A stretch of 64,000 bases of DNA, from IMG/VR virus record IMGVR_UViG_3300022933_000279, positions 62,001 to 126,000 of that record; one strand, written 5' to 3'. Source of the stretch: a virus. Position 1 is the first letter of the stretch, and every line of letters begins with the position of its first letter. Both the position numbers and the translations under genes were made by a program. Below the pieces are notes generated by a model. It was not told the origin of the DNA. It ran no database searches and saw only the letters and a list, made by a program, of their open reading frames with translations. This document shows positions 8,277 to 15,385 of this stretch, piece after piece.

Positions 8277-9095
8277 ATGACAATACACATTTATGGTGAT
8301 AGTTTTGGAGTAATTTGTAAACATGATAAAACATGGCCGGCTGAACTATCAAGATTAAAAAAAGAAGAAATTGATGTTAAAGCAGAATCGGGTAGTGGAC
8401 CTAATTTTTCTTTAGATTTATTAATTGCAGATTTAGAAAATAGTTCCATTAAAGATGATGATACAATAGTTATTCTGTTATCCGATCAGAAGAGAATGGA
8501 GTTTCCTTTTGTAAGGAATAATGAACATGTTACAGGTGTTTTTAGAATAGCTGAGGATAATAAAGATTGGAAACATCCATTTGAGCCAGATAATAAAGAT
8601 GATCCTTGGCCTGGAGTACAGAATCAGTCCTACTTAAATGATTATAAAAAGGAAACAAAAATTATAGCACAAACATTAGGGCCTATGTTTTTATATGAGA
8701 ATGTTAAGAATATATCTTTTTTACATTTGTTATCTTTAAATTTTAAAAAGATAAGATTTGTGGTATTTACTTGTTTCAGTTTAGATCATTATCTAGGAAC
8801 TTATAAAAACTTCAATATAAATTCAACTGATTTTTTACACAAAATAAAATTTGAATCTTTAGATAGTGAAAATTTTGATTATGTAAAAATTCCTGTAGGA
8901 CATATTGTAGGCCTTGATGATACTGGTATTCAATTAGATAATCACATGACACCAGATAAAAATTTAAAATTTGGTAAATTAGTATATGATATAATAATGA
9001 AAAATGAGATTGATAGATCCTGGTTTAATACACATCCCTATGATGATCCTTTTGAATACCAGTATCCATTAGAACCCATTTTCATATACGATTAA
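8277..9095 (+). CDS. SGNH/GDSL-hydrolase-like protein, copy 2
   Basis: 272 residues from ATG 8277, one base after the previous stop. IHIYGDSFGVI is a better match to SGNH block I (GDS) than the first copy, with SGSGPNFSL and LDNHMTPDKN for the oxyanion and His regions. It shares VILLSDQKRMEFP, TLGPMFLYENVKNI, VFTCFSLDHY and the C-terminal PYDDPFEY/FIYD blocks with its neighbour, so the pair is a tandem duplication. An esterase that trims acetyl groups from a glycan would fit the surrounding glycosyltransferases. It ends one base before a perfect late promoter. Confidence 0.62.
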   Translation: MTIHIYGDSFGVICKHDKTWPAELSRLKKEEIDVKAESGSGPNFSLDLLIADLENSSIKDDDTIVILLSDQKRMEFPFVRNNEHVTGVFRIAEDNKDWKHPFEPDNKDDPWPGVQNQSYLNDYKKETKIIAQTLGPMFLYENVKNISFLHLLSLNFKKIRFVVFTCFSLDHYLGTYKNFNINSTDFLHKIKFESLDSENFDYVKIPVGHIVGLDDTGIQLDNHMTPDKNLKFGKLVYDIIMKNEIDRSWFNTHPYDDPFEYQYPLEPIFIYD

Positions 9096-9103
9096 TATAA
9101 ATA
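9096..9103 (+). promoter_or_regulatory. T4-type late promoter upstream of the tmRNA
   Basis: A perfect TATAAATA octamer, the T4 late-promoter element, starts directly after the stop of the SGNH gene. With T4 geometry, transcription would begin about 6 bases downstream, near 9110, just ahead of the tmRNA acceptor piece. This suggests the tmRNA is made late, with the virion proteins. Confidence 0.7.
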
Positions 9104-9109
9104 AGATAA

Positions 9110-9375
9110 GGTTGTTGATATAATTGGATAGCTTTTTAGGACGTGGGTTCGATTCCCACCGCCTCCACCAGAGAGATATAACTTAGATGTTGTATTTCGC
9201 TGATGGGGGCGTAACGGTATTCGACTGAGAGTGAAGGGATTAAGGAGACCTAAGGGTGGTAACCTATAACCAATAATCTAATCGCAGATAATACCGATTA
9301 TTTTCCAGCACAAGTGGCACTCGCCGCTTAATCGCTGATGGGCTTATGATTGTGCCTGGAAACAGAAACAATCAA
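9110..9375 (+). ncRNA. ssrA: Permuted (two-piece) tmRNA
   Basis: The acceptor piece comes first. A T-arm (GTGGG at 9143-9147, loop TTCGATT, CCCAC at 9155-9159) is followed by the 3' acceptor strand 9160-9166, discriminator A and encoded CCA at 9168-9170. A 34-base spacer follows, then the coding piece starting GGGGGCG at 9205-9211. Those seven bases pair with 9160-9166 and leave a G·U at the third pair, the alanine identity element. Next come the tmRNA-typical TATTCGAC, a resume codon in the context TAATC-GCA, the tag ending ALAA, and a hairpin (9348-9373) with a GAAA tetraloop. A possible P2 helix pairs 9133-9139 with 9225-9231. Exact 5' and 3' ends are inferred. The known role of tmRNA is rescue of stalled ribosomes by trans-translation with SmpB. 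Confidence 0.93.
9284..9331 (+). other. tmRNA proteolysis-tag reading frame
   Basis: From resume codon GCA (9284) to TAA (9329-9331) the frame reads ADNTDYFPAQVALAA. With the charged alanine, the appended tag would start Ala-Ala. The hydrophobic ALAA end is the type recognised by ClpXP-like proteases. At 15 encoded residues it is longer than the 10-residue E. coli tag. Confidence 0.9.
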
Positions 9376-9394
9376 CCACACATAGAAAGGAAAA

Positions 9395-9910
9395 ATGGCT
9401 GAATATAAAAATGAAGAACCCTGCGAATTTGTATACCGCGTTAAAGCAGTATCAAAAGTAGTAGATGGAGATACAATAGATTGTTGTTTCGATTTAGGAT
9501 TTGATGTAATGTTTCATAGTCGGGTTCGATTATTGGGTATAGATACTCCGGAATCCAGAACAAGACATAAGAATGAAAAGGTGTATGGTTTACTTAGTAA
9601 AGACGCACTTAAATCATGGGTGCATTGGGCTGTTATGGATGATAGAGATGATATTGATATTGAAATTAGATGTCCTGAAGCAGATAGTCGTGGAAAGTTC
9701 GGAAGAATTTTAGGCGAAGTTTGGGTAAATTGTAATGCAGAAGGAGAGCACGGTGGTTGGACTAACGTTAACAAATGGATGTGTGAGAACGGACACGCTG
9801 TTGGTTATTGGGGTCAAAATAAAGATGATGTTAAAGGTGAACATTGGGCAAATAGAGAATATCTTTCCGAACAAGGTAAAATGGCACTTCTTCAATGGGA
9901 TGAAGATTAA
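9395..9910 (+). CDS. Staphylococcal-nuclease-like (SNase/TNase) protein
   Basis: 171 residues. VVDGDTIDC, VRLLGIDTPESR and the downstream YGLLSKDAL segment match the thermonuclease fold: the calcium-binding Asp region, the first catalytic Arg and the IDTPE signature. Later Arg residues (ADSRGKFGRILGEVW) include the second catalytic Arg region. No signal peptide is visible, so it should act in the cell, for example in host DNA breakdown or DNA repair. AAAGG lies just ahead of the ATG at the tmRNA end. It overlaps the next gene by one base. Confidence 0.85.
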   Translation: MAEYKNEEPCEFVYRVKAVSKVVDGDTIDCCFDLGFDVMFHSRVRLLGIDTPESRTRHKNEKVYGLLSKDALKSWVHWAVMDDRDDIDIEIRCPEADSRGKFGRILGEVWVNCNAEGEHGGWTNVNKWMCENGHAVGYWGQNKDDVKGEHWANREYLSEQGKMALLQWDED

Positions 9911-10764
9911 TGAAAGCATTCGCTGAAGTAGCAGGTTTGGTATCAAATGCGTATCATGGACAAAATGAAGTTTCTATGATACGTAGTTTTGAAAGTCCAC
10001 CAATCATTTTATCAGGGCCATTATTTAAAAGAATATTTGAACTTACAGAAAAAGAAGCTCTTCACTCAATTGGATTAAGTGATTTAAAAAATAAATTTCC
10101 TAAGGTCCAAGGAAGAGCTAAACAAATTTCTACCTTTACTCAAATGCAACCTAATTCGCAATTTTGGCAAGGTGGAATAGATGATGAGGATAGACCTGGT
10201 GGTTTGTTATTGCATGTGAAAGGAAATGTAACAGGTCAATTCAATCAAGACATGTATACCGAAATATTAAGAGGTGGTAGACGTGTTATAATGCTAAATG
10301 ATGATACCATTGAAGAGCAAGAGTTTGAAGACGAATTAAAAGGTCTTCAATCCGAATTCAGAAAATTAGTCCATGAAATTTTTAAAAAGAAATTAGGCAT
10401 TAAACCTGATAGCCCTTTATCTTTTTCTGATAATAATTATCCTGAAAATATATTGCGGACAGAATTAGATGGACGACAAAAAGCTACCCTCATTAAAAAC
10501 TATTTGGATGGGATGGAAAAGCTTCTGAAAAATAAGAAGTATAAAGAAGCTGTTTCAGATATGATGTTTGATATGATTGCAGTAGGTGATTATGAATATA
10601 ACGAAATTACTATGGAAAAAGTAAAGTTAATTTCAATTTATGTCACAAACTCAAATATAGATCGCTCAGACGTCGATAATCTAAGAAAACAATTTAAAGT
10701 CCCTATCTATCCAAATGCTTCTCGAACACAAATTGAGAAGATCCTCCAAACAATAAATTCATAA
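9910..10764 (+). CDS. Conserved phage protein of unknown function
   Basis: 284 residues, ATG overlapping the nuclease stop. The protein is soluble, mixed helix and strand, with an acidic middle (DDTIEEQEFEDELKG) and a charged C-terminal half. FWQGGIDDEDRPGGLLLHVKG and GQFNQDMYTEILRGGRR are distinctive. It matches no enzyme family I recognise. Its position between a nuclease and the folE promoter hints at DNA metabolism, but no active-site motif is apparent. Confidence 0.6.
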   Translation: MKAFAEVAGLVSNAYHGQNEVSMIRSFESPPIILSGPLFKRIFELTEKEALHSIGLSDLKNKFPKVQGRAKQISTFTQMQPNSQFWQGGIDDEDRPGGLLLHVKGNVTGQFNQDMYTEILRGGRRVIMLNDDTIEEQEFEDELKGLQSEFRKLVHEIFKKKLGIKPDSPLSFSDNNYPENILRTELDGRQKATLIKNYLDGMEKLLKNKKYKEAVSDMMFDMIAVGDYEYNEITMEKVKLISIYVTNSNIDRSDVDNLRKQFKVPIYPNASRTQIEKILQTINS

Positions 10765-10772
10765 AAAAATAC

Positions 10773-10801
10773 TTGACATTTTGTTGAATATATCGTATAA
10801 T
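10773..10801 (+). promoter_or_regulatory. Consensus sigma70 promoter for the folE-gp59 operon
   Basis: TTGACA at 10773-10778 and TATAAT at 10796-10801 are separated by exactly 17 bases, a full match to the bacterial housekeeping consensus. It sits in the short gap before folE, with AGGAG just ahead of the ATG. This fits early transcription by host RNA polymerase. Confidence 0.88.
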
Positions 10802-10832
10802 AATACTATTAAATAATTAATTATAGGAGCAC

Positions 10833-11516
10833 ATGGAAGCACGAAGAAAATGCGATCCAGAGTTGGGTCAATTAGTAAGTGAACACTTGGAAAGTCTTGG
10901 TTTAGAAACACCTATGACACAAGTTCGAAAAAATTATGATAGTGAGACAGCAATTGAATCTATCAAAGGAAACATGACGGAGATTATGACATCATTAGGA
11001 TTAGATCTTAAAGATGATTCATTACAAGATACACCCAAAAGAGTAGCACAGATGTTTGTGAATGAAATTTTTTGGGGACTTGATTATGACAGATTTCCTA
11101 AATGCACAAAAATTGAAAATAAGATGAACTATAAAGGTTCATTTGTATTAGAAAGAAATATCAATGTTCAATCCTATTGCGAGCATCACTTTATTGTTAT
11201 TGATGGTGTTGCCAGCGTCGCTTATCTCCCAAACAAATATGTTTTAGGGTTATCTAAGTTAAATCGAATTGTTCAATTCTTTTCAAAACGTCCTCAAGTT
11301 CAGGAAAGGCTTACTGAACAAATTAGAGCTGCGATTGCGTTTGTTGCTCAGACAGAAGATGTTGCTGTTCAAATTGATGGCGCACATTTCTGTGTTAAAT
11401 CACGAGGCATTCAGGATCTCAGATCTACAACTGCAACATTCTCTGCATCAGGTGTTTTTTCAGAAGGATCACAACGTCAAGAGTTCCTTGCAGGATGTCG
11501 TTCTTTAATGGCTTAA
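10833..11516 (+). CDS. folE: GTP cyclohydrolase I
   Basis: 227 residues. SYCEHHFIVIDG carries the zinc ligands C116 and H119, with the third ligand C187 in AHFCVKSRG. YVLGLSKLNRIVQFF and KRPQVQERL are the GTP-binding signature. The first ~35 residues are a family-atypical extension. The enzyme converts GTP to 7,8-dihydroneopterin triphosphate, the first step towards folate and 7-deazaguanines. The genes that follow (DpdA-like, QueC, amidotransferase) make the 7-deazaguanine route the likely purpose. QueD and QueE are not in this window and may be elsewhere in the genome or supplied by the host. Confidence 0.95.
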   Translation: MEARRKCDPELGQLVSEHLESLGLETPMTQVRKNYDSETAIESIKGNMTEIMTSLGLDLKDDSLQDTPKRVAQMFVNEIFWGLDYDRFPKCTKIENKMNYKGSFVLERNINVQSYCEHHFIVIDGVASVAYLPNKYVLGLSKLNRIVQFFSKRPQVQERLTEQIRAAIAFVAQTEDVAVQIDGAHFCVKSRGIQDLRSTTATFSASGVFSEGSQRQEFLAGCRSLMA

Positions 11517-11517
11517 T

Positions 11518-12369
11518 ATGACATACATTTCACATGAAATACCTAGATCACTAATAGATGAACATCAAGACTTTATTAGCGATTATCAATTTGTATTACT
11601 TCATAAAATTCTAGAAGATAAAGATTACGCAGAGATGGTTTGTGACTTTGCGAATAATGGAGAATTTACTTATCTTGATAATAGTTGTTTTGAATTGGGT
11701 GAATCATTAGATAATGATATTCTCTATGAATGGTTCCAAAGATTAGAACCAGACTTTGTAGTTCTACCAGATGTTCTCGGAGATAGAAAAAGAACACTGG
11801 AAAGGTCGATTGAATTTGCTAATGATTATCCAGACACAATCCCTAATGGTATGCCCGTTATTCAAGGAGCAACACCAGATGAAATGATTGATTGCTATAA
11901 TGACTTTACTGAGTATAGTGATAAATGGCCGATAATTGGTATACCTTTTGTTTATCGTTGGGCTGATAAAGACCCAACACTTCAGGCGAATGAAAGAATA
12001 AAGTTACTTGAAAGAATGGACAGAGAGTGTATTGATAGAGATATCAAACATCATCTATTAGGTACGTGGCAAGCAAGAGAATTTGCACATTATAGAGATT
12101 ATAATTGGATTCATAGTATAGATACTTCCAATCCAGTAATGGCAGCATTAGACGGAACACCTTATGCAGGAATTCACGGATTAACACAAAAACCAACATC
12201 AACATTTGATTCTATTTACGATATGAAAGAAGAAGATATTAACTTAGATCTTTTATATTATAATGTTGATAGTTTTAGACAAATCGTTACGGGTAAATTT
12301 CCTGAGAGAAAATATCCAGAGAATTTAAATTGTTTTAAATACTTTACATATTCAGGACAACATGGCTAA
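11518..12369 (+). CDS. dpdA: DpdA-like 7-deazaguanine DNA transglycosylase
   Basis: 283 residues. The pattern LDNSCFELG, FVVLPDVLGDR, PVIQGATPDEM and HSIDTSNPV follows the TIM-barrel layout of tRNA-guanine transglycosylase relatives, with conserved aspartates on successive strands. The protein lacks the four-Cys zinc site of classical bacterial Tgt, as phage DpdA proteins do. DpdA inserts a 7-deazaguanine base into DNA in exchange for guanine. Here it lies in one operon with folE, queC and a glutamine amidotransferase, the known company of phage DpdA. The modification would protect phage DNA from host restriction. Confidence 0.75.
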   Translation: MTYISHEIPRSLIDEHQDFISDYQFVLLHKILEDKDYAEMVCDFANNGEFTYLDNSCFELGESLDNDILYEWFQRLEPDFVVLPDVLGDRKRTLERSIEFANDYPDTIPNGMPVIQGATPDEMIDCYNDFTEYSDKWPIIGIPFVYRWADKDPTLQANERIKLLERMDRECIDRDIKHHLLGTWQAREFAHYRDYNWIHSIDTSNPVMAALDGTPYAGIHGLTQKPTSTFDSIYDMKEEDINLDLLYYNVDSFRQIVTGKFPERKYPENLNCFKYFTYSGQHG

Positions 12370-12592
12370 TAAGATAGATCCAGAACACTATCAAAGTAAT
12401 ACAAAATTGGAAGCGATTGATGTTATAGAAGCTTTCGATTTAAATTTTCATCGCGGAAACGTTGTTAAGTATGTTTTGCGAGCAGGTAAAAAATCAGAAA
12501 AGGGTTACGAGAATAAAGATAAACAATTAGAAGATTTGAAAAAAGCTAAGTGGTATCTTGAAAGAGTAATCAAAAATGTTACGGAGGGATGA
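12362..12592 (+). CDS. DUF3310-like small protein
   Basis: 76 residues. The sequence has the pattern DPEHYQS, EAIDVIEAF, FHRGNVVKYVLRAG, LEDLKKAKWYLER, which is the compact helical DUF3310 domain common in phages and sometimes annotated as a nucleotide kinase or pyrophosphohydrolase-like protein. It overlaps dpdA by 8 bases and the queC ATG region by one. A role in nucleotide metabolism is inferred from context; the biochemical activity is not established. Confidence 0.8.
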   Translation: MANKIDPEHYQSNTKLEAIDVIEAFDLNFHRGNVVKYVLRAGKKSEKGYENKDKQLEDLKKAKWYLERVIKNVTEG

Positions 12593-13323
12593 TGGACTTA
12601 CGAGAAGCTAGAAATAAACTTCCAGAAGTTAAAGAAAATGTTGCAGTTATATTATCCGGTGGCATGGATAGTTCTATTGTTACAATGATGTTAGCCCGAC
12701 ATTATGGACCAGAAAAAGTATTTGCTTTAACATTTAACTATGGTCAAAAGCAAGCTGAAGAATGTATGAAGGCAAAAGAATTATGTCGTGAATTAGGTGT
12801 ACCACATAAGCAATTAGATATAGGTTATTTCGGAGAGTTAGTTCAACCTATTAGTGCAAATATATCTGGCACTGATATTGACATGCCCAACATTAAAGAA
12901 GTGTTGGGAGATCCCCAACCTGTTACATATGTCCCGTTTAGGAATATGATGTTGTTAAGTAATGCATGCGCTTTTGCAGAAGTAGTAAATGCAGAATACA
13001 TTTTTTGTGGACTTCAAGTTCATGATGAATATGGGTATTGGGATACAAGCCAAGCCTTTGTAGATGCATTAAATGGCATTACAGTACTAAATAGAACATT
13101 CAAGACACAAATTATTGCGCCGTTCTCTTTATTAAGTAAAACAGAAGAATTAAAAATATGTAAAGAGCTAGGAACATTTAATTTATTAAAGCATACATTA
13201 ACATGTTACGATCCAGATGAAGAAGGTCGTAGTTGTGGAAGGTGCCCTTCTTGTTCTGAAAGAATTAAAGCGTTTCAGAATATTCAAGAAATAGATCCAA
13301 TACCTTATCAGGAAGGCGATTAA
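12592..13323 (+). CDS. queC: 7-cyano-7-deazaguanine synthase
   Basis: About 243 residues. VAVILSGGMDSS is the PP-loop ATP site (SGGMDS). TFNYGQKQ, VTYVPFRNMMLLS and GRSCGRCPSCSER (zinc-binding cysteines) match QueC throughout. ATG 12592 is preferred to ATG 12589 because GGAGG at 12583-12587 then has workable spacing. The enzyme makes preQ0 from 7-carboxy-7-deazaguanine using ATP and ammonia. The adjacent gene is a separate amidotransferase, so this looks like a split version of the fused Gat-QueC found in phages that make deoxyarchaeosine. Confidence 0.93.
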   Translation: MDLREARNKLPEVKENVAVILSGGMDSSIVTMMLARHYGPEKVFALTFNYGQKQAEECMKAKELCRELGVPHKQLDIGYFGELVQPISANISGTDIDMPNIKEVLGDPQPVTYVPFRNMMLLSNACAFAEVVNAEYIFCGLQVHDEYGYWDTSQAFVDALNGITVLNRTFKTQIIAPFSLLSKTEELKICKELGTFNLLKHTLTCYDPDEEGRSCGRCPSCSERIKAFQNIQEIDPIPYQEGD

Positions 13324-13985
13324 TGTGTAGTATTTCTGCAAGCAAGAGCAAAGAAGTTTTATTAAAATTAGTAGAACTTAATAGATATCGGGGCGAAGAA
13401 TCTCATTCAGTTTCACAGTTTTTATATCACGAAGATTTAGATCCTGACGCCAATGGTTTTTATCTTAAACAACAGATTAAATCATATGGCCCTTTAGATG
13501 TAAAACAATTAGATGGTGAATGGGATTATTGTATTGTTCATCAACAAGCACCCACATCAAAAGAAGTTAATAATACTGATTTAGCAACAGGAAGATTTAT
13601 TCACCCAGCTGTGAAAGGAAAATCTTATTTGTGGCATAATGGTATTATTAAAGAAGGAAAATTTGAAGGTGATTGGGATACAGAATGGTTGTTTGATCTT
13701 ACATTAGATGATTTAGAAAAAAGCCCTCTTAAAAGATTTGATGCTAAGATAAGTGAAGCAGATGGTACATTCGCATGTATGATGCATCACGATAGTAGTA
13801 TGTTTATATTTCGTAATGAAATTAGTCCTTTGTTTAGTGAAGGATCATCCTTTTCTTCTACTAAGTTTGAAAACTCTATTCCAGTGCCCGCAAATACAAT
13901 GTGGGAATTAGATTATGAAATGGGTGGTTTAGTAGAACAATGGAAATTTGAAACAAAAGAAAATCCCTATCATTTTGGAGAATAA
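13323..13985 (+). CDS. Class II (Ntn) glutamine amidotransferase, Gat-like
   Basis: 220 residues. The protein begins Met-Cys-Ser, so removal of Met would expose Cys2 as the N-terminal nucleophile of class II amidotransferases. NRYRGEES, CIVHQQAP, SYLWHNGIIKEG and GDWDTEWLF correspond to the RG, HR, HNG and DTE motifs of this fold. In archaea and some phages a Gat domain joined to QueC supplies ammonia to turn preQ0 into the amidine archaeosine. Here the Gat is a free-standing gene touching queC. I therefore infer a role in making deoxyarchaeosine or a related base. An asparagine-synthase-type role is less likely because no synthetase domain is attached. Confidence 0.78.
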   Translation: MCSISASKSKEVLLKLVELNRYRGEESHSVSQFLYHEDLDPDANGFYLKQQIKSYGPLDVKQLDGEWDYCIVHQQAPTSKEVNNTDLATGRFIHPAVKGKSYLWHNGIIKEGKFEGDWDTEWLFDLTLDDLEKSPLKRFDAKISEADGTFACMMHHDSSMFIFRNEISPLFSEGSSFSSTKFENSIPVPANTMWELDYEMGGLVEQWKFETKENPYHFGE

Positions 13986-14452
13986 TGTTTATACACCCCG
14001 TGAATGCCTCTACTGAGGTAACCAATATCGATGATACAATGATTCAACCAAATACTGTTGATTTACGAGTCGATAAGGTTTATCGAATCGGCGCTGGTCC
14101 AATGCACATAGATGAAGAAGAAAAGATACATCGAAAGTCAATGGAAATATTTCCCGATGAAGATGGTAATTTTCTTTTAAGTCCAGGCTGTTATGAAATG
14201 CAATCCAATCAACAAGTAGAAATAGCAGAAGGGGAAGTTGCTCTTGTTCTTGGTAGAAGTACTTTTAATAGAAATGGCGTTTTGATTATCAGTTCAATTT
14301 ATGATTCAGGTTTTAAAGATTATGCAGGGGCAACTGTGTATAATATAGGCGGAGAAACAACCGTTAAGCCTAATACGCGATTTGCACATTTAATTATTGC
14401 AAAAGCGGAATCCTTACATAAATATGATGGAGACTATGGCGAAAAAAATTGA
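13985..14452 (+). CDS. dCTP deaminase/dUTPase-family protein
   Basis: 155 residues. PNTVDLRVDKVYRI is motif 1 of the family and GRSTFNRNGVLI the RS(S/T) motif 2, followed by IYDSGFKDYAGATVYNIGG (motif 3 and core strand). The length and the long insertion between motifs 1 and 2 resemble dCTP deaminase more than a compact trimeric dUTPase. The role would be to supply dUMP for dTTP synthesis or to keep uracil out of phage DNA. It sits within the folE operon and overlaps gp33. Confidence 0.75.
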   Translation: MFIHPVNASTEVTNIDDTMIQPNTVDLRVDKVYRIGAGPMHIDEEEKIHRKSMEIFPDEDGNFLLSPGCYEMQSNQQVEIAEGEVALVLGRSTFNRNGVLIISSIYDSGFKDYAGATVYNIGGETTVKPNTRFAHLIIAKAESLHKYDGDYGEKN

Positions 14453-14693
14453 AAATAAAGAAAAAGAAACTATAATAAAAATGCTGACTCCTGAAACATT
14501 CAATTTGGATGTTAAGAAGTTGTCAGATAAAATGCCGGTAATGGATGCAATTTTACATTATTGTGAAATGAATAAATTAGAATATGAAACAGCTGCTTCT
14601 TTAATATCCACAGATCTAAAAAGAGTCTTACGAGCTGAAGCTGAAGAATTAAATTTCATACCGACCACATCGAAACTACCTATCAATGTTTAA
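14436..14693 (+). CDS. 33: Late transcription coactivator, gp33-like
   Basis: About 85 residues from ATG 14436 (in-frame ATGs at 14424 and 14427 are alternatives). MPVMDAILHYCEMNKLEYETAA and LKRVLRAEAEELNFI follow the pattern of T4 gp33, which has the same helix order ending in a KIQSEAIDENLL-like stretch. gp33 bridges RNA polymerase, the late sigma gp55 and the sliding clamp to activate late promoters. The perfect TATAAATA sites in this window are its expected targets. It lies next to gp59, as in other marine T4-like phages. Confidence 0.75.
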   Translation: MAKKIENKEKETIIKMLTPETFNLDVKKLSDKMPVMDAILHYCEMNKLEYETAASLISTDLKRVLRAEAEELNFIPTTSKLPINV

Positions 14694-14754
14694 AAAAGTA
14701 AAAGAGAGTTTGGATGGGTCGTCTTTGCTAGAACACAACCACCTGATTGGGTAA
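14686..14754 (+). CDS. Possible 22-residue leader ORF between gp33 and gp59
   Basis: ATG 14686 overlaps the gp33 stop, and the TAA at 14752-14754 overlaps a TTG start at 14747 that is in frame with gp59. The peptide MFKKVKESLDGSSLLEHNHL plus IG has no family. Since gp59 has no clear ribosome binding site, a coupling leader would explain its translation. This is suggestive only. Confidence 0.3.
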   Translation: MFKKVKESLDGSSLLEHNHLIG

Positions 14755-15367
14755 CCGCCCTATTCCAAATGCCATGAATGAATTTGAGTGTTATAGTCTT
14801 TATACCTCTCTTAAATTACATTTTACTACAGATTACGATTACTTTAAGTATAATGGTAAATGTAATGTTACACCTGAGTCGTTTAACAAACGAAGAGAGC
14901 GATTCTTTTTTAAGAAATTATCTAGAGAATATCCAAATCCAGAATTAAGAGATTTTCTAGTATCGAACTTTTTAAGTGATATAAATATGTGGATAGGGGA
15001 TGCTTTTGGTGAAAAGTGTGTTTCAACCTATCGTGACTGGCGGAAGCGTATTGAGAGTTTACAATACATTTTTCGTGAAGATTGTTCGAACATCATGTCA
15101 GATGATTCGAATGAGTTCAATGCTTTATTTGAAGTAGTAGATGGACAACATCCACCTATTCTTCGTTATGCTTTAGCGAAAAAAATAAACATTGAATCTT
15201 TTATCATCCTAGATGATATTTTATGTTTCATACCCAAATTTAATAGAGATCTTCAGGACCCAATCGTGTGGCCGGACTACTATAAGAAGTGTGTGAAATA
15301 TAAGCCATTCTTTACTCATGAATTTGAAGCAAGCAGAAAAAGCTTGAAAAAAGTTCTTGACATTTAA
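14747..15367 (+). CDS. 59: gp59-like replicative helicase loader
   Basis: 206 residues from TTG 14747, or about 197 from ATG 14774. CYSLYTSLKLHFTTDYDYFKYNGKC, then RRERFFFKKLSREY, matches T4 gp59 (YKLYLMIKQHM, YDVIKYNW, QKRRDKYFFQKLSEKY) in order and spacing. The C-terminal half has FIILDDILCFIPKFN like the T4 FILLDSFLNII block. gp59 loads the gp41 helicase onto forked, gp32-coated DNA, and the next gene is gp32. Neither start has a good Shine-Dalgarno sequence. The gene's 3' end contains the -35 element of the gp32 promoter. Confidence 0.9.
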   Translation: MGNRPIPNAMNEFECYSLYTSLKLHFTTDYDYFKYNGKCNVTPESFNKRRERFFFKKLSREYPNPELRDFLVSNFLSDINMWIGDAFGEKCVSTYRDWRKRIESLQYIFREDCSNIMSDDSNEFNALFEVVDGQHPPILRYALAKKINIESFIILDDILCFIPKFNRDLQDPIVWPDYYKKCVKYKPFFTHEFEASRKSLKKVLDI

Positions 15368-15385
15368 TAAAGAATGTTATATAAT
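15357..15385 (+). promoter_or_regulatory. Consensus sigma70 promoter for gp32
   Basis: TTGACA at 15357-15362 overlaps the last codons of gp59, and TATAAT at 15380-15385 follows after exactly 17 bases. The start of gp32 is 67 bases further on, with AAGGAG before its ATG, leaving an AT-rich leader that could carry autoregulation as in T4 gp32. Confidence 0.88.

Noticed and set aside
9131-9170. Apparent tRNA 3' half (T-arm plus CCA)
   Set aside because: No D-arm or anticodon arm lies upstream; the acceptor strand pairs with 9205-9211 downstream, so it belongs to the permuted tmRNA.
12362-12592. Possible thymidylate or nucleotide kinase
   Set aside because: There is no P-loop; the pattern fits DUF3310, whose activity is not established, so no enzyme name was given.
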